From the NCBI GenBank assembly GCA_964470615.1, contig CAYYDH010000007.1:1-19377 (forward strand): a stretch of DNA of 19,377 nt. The letters run 5' to 3'. How positions within the stretch are numbered: position 1 is the first letter of the stretch; each line of letters starts with the position of its first letter. Below are positions 14,176 through 19,377 of this stretch, in pieces. The translations under genes and the position numbers were made by a program. The stretch comes from CAYYDH01 sp964470615 (GTDB taxonomy: Bacteria; Patescibacteriota; Minisyncoccia; Minisyncoccales; GWA2-38-27). The notes under the pieces are model-generated. The model saw only the letters and a program-made list of their open reading frames with translations. It was not told the DNA's origin and did not search any database.

Positions 14176-15325
14176 AGACTTTGATTTTGCCAATAAAAGA
14201 GTCTTGGTGCGGTGTGATTTTAATGTTCCTATTAATGGGGGAAAGGTTGAGGATGTTTTTAGAATAAAGCAAACCTTGCCGACAATAGAATATCTGGTTA
14301 AAAACAACGCTAAGGTGATATTAATGAGCCATCTGGGAGAGCCTGAAGGCAGGGTTGTTGACGAATTAAAGTTGACTCCAGTTCAGGAAAAGCTTGCTGA
14401 ACTGCTTGATATGCCGGTAAAAAAAGCATCAGACTGCGTAGGAGTGGATATTGAGAAACAAACCCAAGAGATGGAGCCAGGCGAAATATTGCTTTTAGAG
14501 AACCTGAGGTTTCATAAAGGCGAGCAGGAAAACGACCTGGATTTTGCAAAAAAACTGGCAAAACTAGCTGATTTCTACATTAATGATGCTTTTGGGGTTT
14601 GCCATCGTAAGCACGCTTCGGTAGTAGGGATAACAAAGTATTTGCCTTCTGGAATCGGCCTTCTACTCGAGAAGGAGATAAAAGTGCTTTCCAGGGTTAT
14701 GAAAAACCCGGAAAGGCCGTTAGTAGCGATAATCGGAGGTGCCAAGGTTTCTACCAAGATGATGGTGATTAAAAGTTTTGTTGAAAAAGCTGACCGAGTT
14801 TTGCTTGGCGGGAGATTGGCCAACACTTTATTAATAGTTTCTGGCGTATGCAAAGACCGGGTTTGTCCGGAACAAAACATTATTAAAGAAATCCAAAGTA
14901 TTGATTTTAAATCGCCGAAAATTCATTTGCCAATTGATGCCATGGCTTCTTTAGACACAAAGGGCGAAAGTTATATCCGTTCAATAGAAATAGAAAAAGC
15001 TGGGAAAGACGAGCTATTGCTGGATATTGGGCCCGAAACATTGAAAGAATTTTGCCAAATAGTCGAAGGCGCTCGAATGATCGTTTGGTCTGGCCCCATG
15101 GGTTTTTTTGAAAATCCTTTGTTTGAAAAAGGCACCAGAGAATTAGCAGAAAAAATTACTGAGAATAGAGAAGCATATAAGGTAATAGGGGGAGGAGATA
15201 CGGTTTCAGCTGTGATGAAGTTTGGCTTGTTTGATAAGTTTGACCATGTTTCTACTGGCGGGGGGGCAATGCTTTCTTTTTTGAGCGAGGAAGAATTACC
15301 CGGCTTAAGGGCGCTGGAAGGATAA
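14147..15325 (+). CDS. pgk: Phosphoglycerate kinase
   Basis: 392 residues, the normal bacterial length. PGK converts 1,3-bisphosphoglycerate and ADP to 3-phosphoglycerate and ATP in glycolysis, in the cytoplasm. Substrate motifs: LVRCDFNVP (20-28), SHLGEPEGR, ENLRFHKGEQEND and INDAFGVCHRKHASVVG. Nucleotide side: IIGGAKVSTK, LLGGRLANTLL, VWSGPMGFFENPLFEKGT and IGGGDTVSAV with STGGGAMLSFL. The ATG at 14147 lies inside the ATPase gene and gives a 29-bp overlap. It is the only start that keeps the usual ~20 residues before the DFNVP motif. No Shine-Dalgarno sequence is visible there, so translation is probably coupled to the upstream gene. The DHH gene follows after 4 bp. Confidence 0.97.
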   Translation: MASKATKTLKDFDFANKRVLVRCDFNVPINGGKVEDVFRIKQTLPTIEYLVKNNAKVILMSHLGEPEGRVVDELKLTPVQEKLAELLDMPVKKASDCVGVDIEKQTQEMEPGEILLLENLRFHKGEQENDLDFAKKLAKLADFYINDAFGVCHRKHASVVGITKYLPSGIGLLLEKEIKVLSRVMKNPERPLVAIIGGAKVSTKMMVIKSFVEKADRVLLGGRLANTLLIVSGVCKDRVCPEQNIIKEIQSIDFKSPKIHLPIDAMASLDTKGESYIRSIEIEKAGKDELLLDIGPETLKEFCQIVEGARMIVWSGPMGFFENPLFEKGTRELAEKITENREAYKVIGGGDTVSAVMKFGLFDKFDHVSTGGGAMLSFLSEEELPGLRALEG

Positions 15326-15329
15326 AAAG

Positions 15330-16481
15330 ATGGCTGAGATAAAAAACTTGAAAAAAGCGGCTAAAAGAATCGTTAAGGCCGTTAAAAACAAAGAAAGAAT
15401 AATAGTCTTCGGCGACGCAGATTTGGACGGAGTATCAGCTGTGATTATATTAAAAGAGAGCATTAAAAACCTCGGCGGAGGAAGTTTGATAGTTTATTTC
15501 CCAGATCGAGAAAAAGAGGGGTATGGTATAAACGAAAAGGCGTTGGAAAACCTGAAACAGCATGCGCCCGCCCTCTTTGTTTCTCTTGACTGCGGGATAG
15601 GCAATCTCAAGGAGGTGAAGCTGGCAAAGAAAATTGGCTTAGAAGTGGTTATTATTGACCATCACGAAGTGCTGGATGGTTTGCCCGAGGCAAGCATTAT
15701 AGTTGATCCCAAACAAAAAGGAGACAAATATCCTTTTAAGCAGTTTTCCGCTACGGGTCTGGTTTTCAAGTTGGCTGAAGCGCTTTTGGGAGAGAAGCTG
15801 GCCGAAAATATCCGGAAGAACTTTTTAGAGCTGGTTGCCTTGGCAACCATTGCCGATATGATGCCGAAAACCGATGATAACGCTGTAATGATTGCTGAGG
15901 GTTTAAACTATGTAAAATCCAGCTGGCGTCCAGGATTGCAGGCTTTGTTTGATCTGGCTCCTTTCAAAAACCTGGAATTTATGGAACAAGTTTATAAAAT
16001 AAATTCGCTTTTGAACATTCGCGACATAGAAGAAGGAATGCCAGCCGCCTACCGCCTTTTGACTTCTTCAGATGTTGTTGAAGCAAAGTCTTTGGCTGAA
16101 AGATTGTTGGAAAAGAATATCAAGAAGAGGGAGATAATAAATGAAATGCTGGAAGGATTGGATAAAAAAGTGTCGTTTTCGCAAAGAGGCCCGATTATTT
16201 TTGAAGGAGATGCCAGCTGGGAAGTAGTATTGCTGGGCATAGTAGCGTCTTTGGCAGTCAAAAAATACCAAAAGCCAGCTTTTTTGTACAAAAAAGGAGA
16301 AAAAGAAAGCCAGGGCGGCATTAGAGCCCCTTCGGGTTTTAATGTTGTTGAGGCTATGAAAACCTGTCCAAAGCTTTTAGAAACCTATGGGGGCCATCCG
16401 CAGGCAGCTGGTTTCCGAGTCAAAAACGAGAACTTAGAAGAGTTCAAAAACTGCTTAATTGATTATTATAGTAAAAAATAA
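15330..16481 (+). CDS. Short RecJ-like DHH family phosphoesterase
   Basis: 383 residues. Metal ligands of the DHH domain: GDADLDG (Asp29, Asp31, Asp33), SLDCGIG (Asp87) and IDHH (110-112). DHHA1 domain: GGIRAPSGFNVVEAM (329-343) and GGHPQAAGF (354-362). This is the catalytic core of single-strand 5'-3' exonucleases such as RecJ, but ~190 residues shorter than E. coli RecJ and without its C-terminal OB domain. It may therefore be a RecJ core enzyme or a related DHH nuclease or phosphodiesterase acting on short oligonucleotides. A GGAAGGA lies ~8 bases before the ATG as a possible ribosome site. RNase H starts 1 bp after it. Confidence 0.88.
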   Translation: MAEIKNLKKAAKRIVKAVKNKERIIVFGDADLDGVSAVIILKESIKNLGGGSLIVYFPDREKEGYGINEKALENLKQHAPALFVSLDCGIGNLKEVKLAKKIGLEVVIIDHHEVLDGLPEASIIVDPKQKGDKYPFKQFSATGLVFKLAEALLGEKLAENIRKNFLELVALATIADMMPKTDDNAVMIAEGLNYVKSSWRPGLQALFDLAPFKNLEFMEQVYKINSLLNIRDIEEGMPAAYRLLTSSDVVEAKSLAERLLEKNIKKREIINEMLEGLDKKVSFSQRGPIIFEGDASWEVVLLGIVASLAVKKYQKPAFLYKKGEKESQGGIRAPSGFNVVEAMKTCPKLLETYGGHPQAAGFRVKNENLEEFKNCLIDYYSKK

Positions 16482-16482
16482 C

Positions 16483-16926
16483 ATGAAAAAAATCATTATT
16501 TATACTGATGGCGGTTCAAGGGGAAATCCTGGTTTAGCATCAATCGGGGTTGTTTTTTGCAACGAGAAAGAGCAAATAATCAAAAAGTACGGTGAGTATT
16601 TAGGAGACAACCTTACCAATAACGAAGCAGAATACAATGCCGTTATCCGGGCGCTTAAAAAGTTCAAGGCTCTTTTTGGTAAAAAACTAGCAGAAAAAAC
16701 AGAAGTCCAAATAAGAAGCGATTCAGAATTGCTGGTAAAGCAGTTAAACGGAGAGTACAAAGTTTTGGACGAAAAAATCCAGCCGTTGTTTTTGGAAGTA
16801 TGGAATCTGAAATTTGATTTTCAGTCTGTGAGGTTCAAGGTAATACCGCGCGAAAAGAACAAGGAGGCTGACCGGCTGGTGAACGAAGCTTTGGATAATC
16901 AGGGTTTGGCCCAGAAGTTGTTTTAG
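16483..16926 (+). CDS. Ribonuclease H (RNase HI type)
   Basis: 147 residues from ATG 16483. An upstream alternative start lies inside the preceding gene and would add eight residues (MIIIVKNN) ahead of the natural MKKIIIYTDGG start. The four acidic active-site residues are visible: Asp9 in YTDGGSRGNPG, Glu48 in NNEAEY, Asp80 in RSDSELL and Asp130 in KEADRLVNEAL. The enzyme cuts RNA in RNA/DNA hybrids during replication primer removal and R-loop clearance. There is no N-terminal hybrid-binding domain. It is the last gene of the 12.5-16.9 kb run, 1 bp after the DHH gene, and is followed by a terminator. Symbol withheld because rnhA versus other RNase H types is not settled by sequence alone. 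Confidence 0.93.
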   Translation: MKKIIIYTDGGSRGNPGLASIGVVFCNEKEQIIKKYGEYLGDNLTNNEAEYNAVIRALKKFKALFGKKLAEKTEVQIRSDSELLVKQLNGEYKVLDEKIQPLFLEVWNLKFDFQSVRFKVIPREKNKEADRLVNEALDNQGLAQKLF

Positions 16927-16947
16927 AATCAAAATAGCTGATTGGAT

Positions 16948-16980
16948 AAAAAAAGCCCAAAGAGTTATTGGGCTTTTTTA
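16948..16980. terminator. Bidirectional intrinsic terminator between rnh and the 37-residue peptide gene
   Basis: AAAAAAGCCCAA (16949-16960) pairs with TTGGGCTTTTTT (16968-16979) around a 7-nt loop. Both strands read as a GC stem followed by a U-run, so it can end the plus-strand operon and the minus-strand peptide gene, whose stop codon overlaps it. Confidence 0.9.
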
Positions 16981-17091
16981 GTAAGAGAAGGGAGTGGCAG
17001 CAAAGAGAACACAGAAAATAATCCAAAAGATAACGACCAGGAACATAAGTTTTTTTCTTAGTCCGTTGTCTTTCAGCTCTTTTTTTTCCAT
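16978..17091 (-). CDS. 37-residue single-pass membrane peptide
   Basis: Minus-strand ORF of 37 codons. The first 14 residues are charged (MEKKELKDNGLRKK). Residues 15-32 are hydrophobic (LMFLVVIFWIIFCVLFAA) and the end is TPFSY. This is a typical small membrane peptide with positive-inside topology. Support for expression: a promoter TTGACA-16-TAATAT on the same strand (17122-17149), GAGAGGG as a possible ribosome site 5 bases before the ATG, and a terminator overlapping the stop. No family is recognised. It could be a small holin-like, regulatory or secretion-associated peptide. With so short a frame, chance is not excluded, but the full expression set is persuasive. Confidence 0.55.
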   Translation of the reverse strand: MEKKELKDNGLRKKLMFLVVIFWIIFCVLFAATPFSY

Positions 17092-17121
17092 GGAACCCTC
17101 TCTTGAAAGAACCATTACTTT

Positions 17122-17149
17122 ATATTACTCCTGCCGTATTAGCTGTCAA
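17122..17149 (-). promoter_or_regulatory. Minus-strand promoter for the 37-residue peptide
   Basis: Read on the minus strand, a consensus TTGACA (17149-17144), a 16-base spacer and TAATAT (17127-17122). Transcription would start near 17115, about 24 bases before the ATG at 17091. Confidence 0.65.
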
Positions 17150-17159
17150 AACTGGCTGG

Positions 17160-17191
17160 AAAACAAAAAGAACATCCTGTTCGGAATGTTC
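17160..17191 (-). terminator. Minus-strand intrinsic terminator
   Basis: On the minus strand GAACAT (17191-17186) pairs with ATGTTC (17175-17170), extended by CC/GG around GAAC, followed by TTTTTGTTTT. It ends whatever minus-strand transcript carries the rnpB-3'-end-like segment just before it. Confidence 0.7.
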
Positions 17192-17230
17192 GTTTTGGTG
17201 TCCTTACGCAAAGGTAAGGGTAGCGAATTC
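17160..17230 (-). other. rnpB 3'-end-like segment (possible duplicated or decayed copy)
   Basis: Read on the minus strand this segment has, in order, GAATTCG, TTTGC, GGACACCAAA, CGAAC and CTTTTTGTTTTCC. The true rnpB 3' end and its terminator show the same order: GAATTCG, TTTGC, GGACACCAAA, CGAAC, CTTTTTGTTTCC. In between, the sequence differs, with a local CCTTAC/GTAAGG hairpin instead of the P1 strand. It may be the relic of a duplication of the rnpB 3' end plus terminator. Short shared blocks could also be coincidence. Confidence 0.4.
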
Positions 17231-17274
17231 AAAGAACTGCTTAATCTTTTCTCTTTTAGTTTGAATAATGCGGA

Positions 17275-17310
17275 AAAGAAAAAAGCCAGTGTCTTAGACA
17301 GCTGGCTTTA
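17275..17310 (-). terminator. Intrinsic terminator of the candidate ncRNA gene
   Basis: On the minus strand AAAGCCAG (17309-17302) pairs with CTGGCTTT (17289-17282), continued by TGTC/GACA around a TAA loop with one bulged base, then TTTTTTCTTTT. A long, strong Rho-independent terminator. Confidence 0.85.
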
Positions 17311-17398
17311 GGGGGAGTCAGTCTCTGAGCTTTTTAGGGCTCTTGTAGGCGTCATGCCACGCCTCGTTGTTCGGTCAAAGACCTACACTGACTCGACA
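17275..17398 (-). ncRNA. Candidate novel structured RNA gene, ~125 nt, family unknown
   Basis: A complete RNA-gene layout on the minus strand: promoter at 17432-17405, predicted start near 17398, structured body, terminator at 17310-17275. The body is closed by a perfect 8-bp helix, GAGTCAGT (17394-17387) with ACTGACTC (17322-17315). Inside are three hairpins: GGTC-TTT-GACC, AGGCGT-GGCATG-ACGCCT and GAGC-CCTAAAAA-GCTC, forming a four-way junction of 80 nt. No long ORF fits. It lacks tRNA, SRP RNA, 6S and tmRNA landmarks that I know. It lies between rnpB and the small peptide gene on the same strand. Confidence that it is a real RNA gene is good; its function is unknown. Confidence 0.62.
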
Positions 17399-17404
17399 AT
17401 CCTA

Positions 17405-17432
17405 AGTTTACCCTATGTTTAAAAAATGTCAA
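17405..17432 (-). promoter_or_regulatory. Minus-strand promoter of the candidate ncRNA
   Basis: On the minus strand a consensus TTGACA (17432-17427), 16-base spacer and TAAACT (17410-17405, 4 of 6). Predicted start near 17398 places the RNA 5' end just before the closing helix, the same arrangement as in rnpB. Confidence 0.55.
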
Positions 17433-17433
17433 T

Positions 17434-17503
17434 AAATAAAAATTAGCCGTAGATTCAGGGGCTTCCTGGACTCTTCAAATCTGCCAAACAAATGAAAACG
17501 GCT
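17434..17503 (-). other. Structured element of unknown role between rnpB and the candidate ncRNA
   Basis: On the minus strand AGCCGT (17503-17498) pairs with ACGGCT (17450-17445). Directly stacked inside is AGATTT (17482-17477) with GAATCT (17456-17451), and at the tip CAGG with CCTG. The 3' side runs into AATTTTTATTT, so the whole could act as a second, back-up terminator after rnpB or be a small processed RNA. A 15-nt bulge on one side makes the fold less certain. No ORF is seen. Confidence 0.4.
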
Positions 17504-17519
17504 ATTCGAAACTGGAAAC

Positions 17520-17546
17520 AAAAAGAGCGTGGCGTTCGCCACCCTC
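17520..17546 (-). terminator. Intrinsic terminator of rnpB
   Basis: On the minus strand GAGGGTGGCG (17546-17537) pairs with CGCCACGCTC (17534-17525), one mismatch, followed by TTTTTG. It begins six bases after the 3' end of the RNase P RNA. Confidence 0.85.
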
Positions 17547-17551
17547 AATTT

Positions 17552-17914
17552 GGTGTCCTAGCAAACCCGTAAGCCGAATTCTGTTCAATGCGATCATCTA
17601 TCTGGTCTTGCAATTACTTGCAAGATCTTGCGAACTACTTTTCCAAAAGTTCAAGATGTCCCCTCGAACTTTTGATTTGTTCTTGCACCCGATAAGGATT
17701 TAGCCGTTTCAGCCCCGCATTACTGCGGGATTCGTCCCGCATAATACGGGACGTCCTTGCGCTTTCGCGCCTGGCCGTTTCTGTTCGCACCTCTAGTCTT
17801 GCGACCGAAGGGTGTTACCCTTTACCTTTTTATCCCGCTTTTAACGGGAGAGTGTTCGGACTTTCCTCCCAGGCATATTTGGTATGCTCAGGCGATCGCC
17901 CAGTTTGCTAGGAC
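17552..17914 (-). ncRNA. rnpB: RNase P RNA, bacterial type A-like
   Basis: About 363 nt on the minus strand. The ribozyme removes 5' leaders from tRNA precursors. The two ends form helix P1: GTCCTAGCAAAC (17914-17903) with GTTTGCTAGGAC (17566-17555). Conserved region I reads GGGAGGAAAGTCCGAACACTC (17870-17850, quoted in part: GAGGAAAGTCCG). Conserved regions IV/V read AGATAGATGATCGC and ACAGAATTCGGCTTAC (17603-17569). Several peripheral helices are long and AT-rich, for example CTTGCAA/TTGCAAG and AAAAGTTC/GAACTTTT near 17610-17670. The tRNA-CCA-pairing GGU of loop L15 could not be placed with confidence. A promoter ends 7 bases upstream of P1 and a terminator follows at once. Confidence 0.96.
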
Positions 17915-17920
17915 GCATTT

Positions 17921-17948
17921 ATTGTACCAAGTTTAAGACCTTTGTCAA
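17921..17948 (-). promoter_or_regulatory. Promoter of rnpB
   Basis: On the minus strand a consensus TTGACA (17948-17943), 16-base spacer with TGG before the -10, and TACAAT (17926-17921). Predicted start is ~17914, exactly the first base of helix P1. It is divergent from, and nearly abuts, the murJ promoter. Confidence 0.8.
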
Positions 17949-17954
17949 CGTTGA

Positions 17955-17983
17955 TTGTAAAAATTAGGTAAAAATACTACAAT
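17955..17983 (+). promoter_or_regulatory. Promoter of murJ
   Basis: TTGTAA (17955-17960, 4 of 6), 17-base spacer, TACAAT (17978-17983, 5 of 6). The start would be near 17990, about 6 bases before the murJ ATG, so another near-leaderless mRNA is predicted. The element is only 7 bases from the divergent rnpB -35. Confidence 0.6.
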
Positions 17984-17995
17984 TTAAGATTAGTT

Positions 17996-19377
17996 ATGTT
18001 TAAGCATCAGACAAAAACCATTACTTTCGCCGCTTTTCTCTTGGCTCTTTCCAGCCTGATCAGCCGGCTGTTGGGTTTGCTGAGAGATCGTCTTTTAGCG
18101 GGCCAATTTGGGGCCGGGGAACAATTGGATATTTATTTTGCTGCCTTTAGAATCCCTGATTTTGTTTACGGCGTTTTGATTGCTGGTGGCATAACAGCTG
18201 CTTTTCTGCCGGTTTTTTCCGGCTATTTTCAAAAACAGGATGATTCAGAACAGAAAGAGGGGGAGTGGTCGTCTAGCGCCCTGGAGTTTACTAATAATAT
18301 TCTGAATTGTTTTCTGATTTTGCTGGTCGTTCTTTGCGGAATCCTGGCTATTTTTACTCCGTTTATAATAAAGTTTGTGGTGCCTGGTTTTTCAGCAGCA
18401 GATAAATCTCTTACTATTACTCTAACGCGCCTGATGTTTTTGAGTCCGATTCTTCTTGGTTTGTCTAGCATCTTTTCTGGTGTCCTGCAGTATTTTAACC
18501 GCTTTCTTGCTTATGCCTTAACCCCGATTTTATACAATCTCGGTATTATCTTCGGTATTTTATTCTTCGTGCCAATTTTCGGAGTTTACGGGTTGGCCTT
18601 TGGCGTTATTCTTGGAGCTGTAATGCACGTCTTGATACAAGTGCCAGCAGCCATCAGCTCAGGTTTCAAGTTTAAATTTATTCTGGATTTTTTCCACTCC
18701 GGGCTTCTCAAGATTTTCAAACTGGCTATTCCTCGGATTATCGGCACAGCAGCTGGCCAAATAACCCTAATCATAATAACTGCCTTAGCCTCGGCTTTAG
18801 CTGTTGGTAGCATCAGCGTTTTCAATTTCTCAAATAACATTCGATATTTCCCGGTTGGCATAATCGGGCTTTCTTTTGCTGTTTCTGCCTTTCCGGTTTT
18901 TTCACGGCATTTAATCAATGGCCGGAAAGAAGAGTTTGTAGACCAGCTTGCTTTGTCTCTGCGCCAGATACTTTTCTTTATAGTTCCTTCTTGCGTTTTC
19001 TTTTTTATCTTCCGCGCCCAGATTGTCAGGGTGATTCTTGGGACTGGTCAGTTTGACTGGCAAGCAACCCGGCTCACTGCCGCCTGCCTAGGAGTTTTTT
19101 GTGTCGGCATATTATCTGAGAGCTTAATCCACCTTTTAGTAAGGGCCTTTTTTGCCTTTCAAGACACCAAGACCCCGGTTATTATCGGTCTAATCTCCGT
19201 AGTGGTTACTATAATCTTCTGCATCTTGTTTGTTTTTCTGCTGGGTTTTGCAAACCCTTTCCATGATTTCGTAGCAAAGCTTCTTAAGCTGGAAGATATA
19301 AAGAATATTGAAGTGGTGGGGCTGCCGTTTGGTGTTTCTTTAGGCGGTTTAGTTCAACTGACCCTGCTTTCTTTTTT
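17996..19377 (+). CDS. murJ: Lipid II flippase MurJ (3' end beyond window)
   Basis: 460 residues are visible; the frame is open to the window edge. MurJ (MviN) is the multi-helix MOP-superfamily transporter that flips lipid II to the outer face of the membrane for peptidoglycan assembly. The N-terminus has the family pattern LISRLLGLLRDRLLAGQFGAG (in short: SRLLGLLRDR at ~23-32), followed by LDIYFAAFRIPD and a GGITAAFLPVF segment. Repeated hydrophobic helices run throughout. VGIIGLSFAVSAFPVFSR, VRVILGTGQFDW and HLLVRAFFAFQDTKTPV are conserved landmarks of MurJ. The ATG at 17996 gives a basic MFKHQTKTI start close to the first helix. With murB and the wall-binding protease it adds to the cell-wall theme. 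Confidence 0.95.
   Translation, partial: MFKHQTKTITFAAFLLALSSLISRLLGLLRDRLLAGQFGAGEQLDIYFAAFRIPDFVYGVLIAGGITAAFLPVFSGYFQKQDDSEQKEGEWSSSALEFTNNILNCFLILLVVLCGILAIFTPFIIKFVVPGFSAADKSLTITLTRLMFLSPILLGLSSIFSGVLQYFNRFLAYALTPILYNLGIIFGILFFVPIFGVYGLAFGVILGAVMHVLIQVPAAISSGFKFKFILDFFHSGLLKIFKLAIPRIIGTAAGQITLIIITALASALAVGSISVFNFSNNIRYFPVGIIGLSFAVSAFPVFSRHLINGRKEEFVDQLALSLRQILFFIVPSCVFFFIFRAQIVRVILGTGQFDWQATRLTAACLGVFCVGILSESLIHLLVRAFFAFQDTKTPVIIGLISVVVTIIFCILFVFLLGFANPFHDFVAKLLKLEDIKNIEVVGLPFGVSLGGLVQLTLLSF

Noticed and set aside
16994..17311. Plus-strand 105-residue open frame across the RNA-rich region
   Set aside because: It runs antisense through the minus-strand peptide, its promoter, two terminators and the rnpB-like segment, has low-complexity composition and no promoter or ribosome site.
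17315..17394. tRNA-like cloverleaf
   Set aside because: The four-way junction resembles a cloverleaf, but stem lengths (8, 4, 6, 4), loops of 3, 6 and 8, and the lack of a GTTCRA T-loop or CCA end on either strand rule out a tRNA.
18229..18918. Minus-strand open frames opposite murJ
   Set aside because: They are low-complexity shadows of the hydrophobic murJ codons; murJ has clear family motifs in the plus frame.
1..19377. CRISPR arrays, insertion sequences, transposases and tRNA genes
   Set aside because: No regularly spaced repeats, terminal inverted repeats with transposase frames, or tRNA landmarks were seen by eye on either strand.

Overview
This window looks like a chromosome piece from a candidate-phyla-radiation bacterium (Patescibacteria), most likely of the Parcubacteria type. 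The genome is AT-rich with compact genes. Three things point there: a secreted protein ending in the peptidoglycan-binding repeat common in that group (final motif GTGIVGPQTRAKIN), a CxxC-x17-CxxC zinc ribbon on a VirD4/TraG-like ATPase, and a sigma-region-4/HARE-HTH protein with no sigma region 2. The standard code is used, with TAA, TAG and TGA all serving as stops. The assignment rests on recognised protein families, not on a search.

Layout. Positions 1-217 hold the 3' end of a CapD/FlaA1-type sugar-nucleotide gene. Positions 234-2697 encode two exported proteins, a gluzincin-like metalloprotease with a peptidoglycan-binding domain and a cysteine-rich protein, separated by a promoter, a structured ~80-nt RNA and a terminator. 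Positions 2703-3815 hold murB behind a hairpin leader and ahead of a terminator. Positions 3796-7669 hold secA, a small membrane protein, an S51 peptidase and a metallophosphoesterase. Positions 7683-10023 hold secD and secF. Positions 10032-16979 run from a sigma4/HARE regulator through a membrane protein, a TraG-like ATPase, pgk, a short RecJ-like DHH phosphoesterase and RNase H to a terminator. Positions 16978-17914 are a minus-strand RNA-rich region: rnpB, a probable new ncRNA gene with its own promoter and terminator, a second structured element, an rnpB-3'-end-like fragment, and a 37-residue membrane peptide. From 17955 onward runs murJ, cut by the window edge.

How the genes fit together. 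Much of the window serves the cell envelope: surface sugar synthesis, MurB and MurJ for peptidoglycan precursors, and SecA with SecD/SecF for export of proteins such as the two secreted ones here. The 10.1-14.2 kb block appears to be a conserved-looking module whose membrane protein and ATPase resemble the two halves of a longer TraG-like protein. Housekeeping genes (pgk, recJ-like, rnh) follow it without a gap.

Regulation is the least ordinary part. Several genes have a promoter -10 box only about 10-15 bases before the ATG, which predicts nearly leaderless mRNAs. The secA -35 box lies in the loop of the murB terminator. A promoter-driven small RNA before murB has a 5' end perfectly complementary over 9 bases to the murB leader hairpin. 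The strongest candidate for something undescribed is the group of structured RNAs beside rnpB, led by the minus-strand RNA at 17275-17398.
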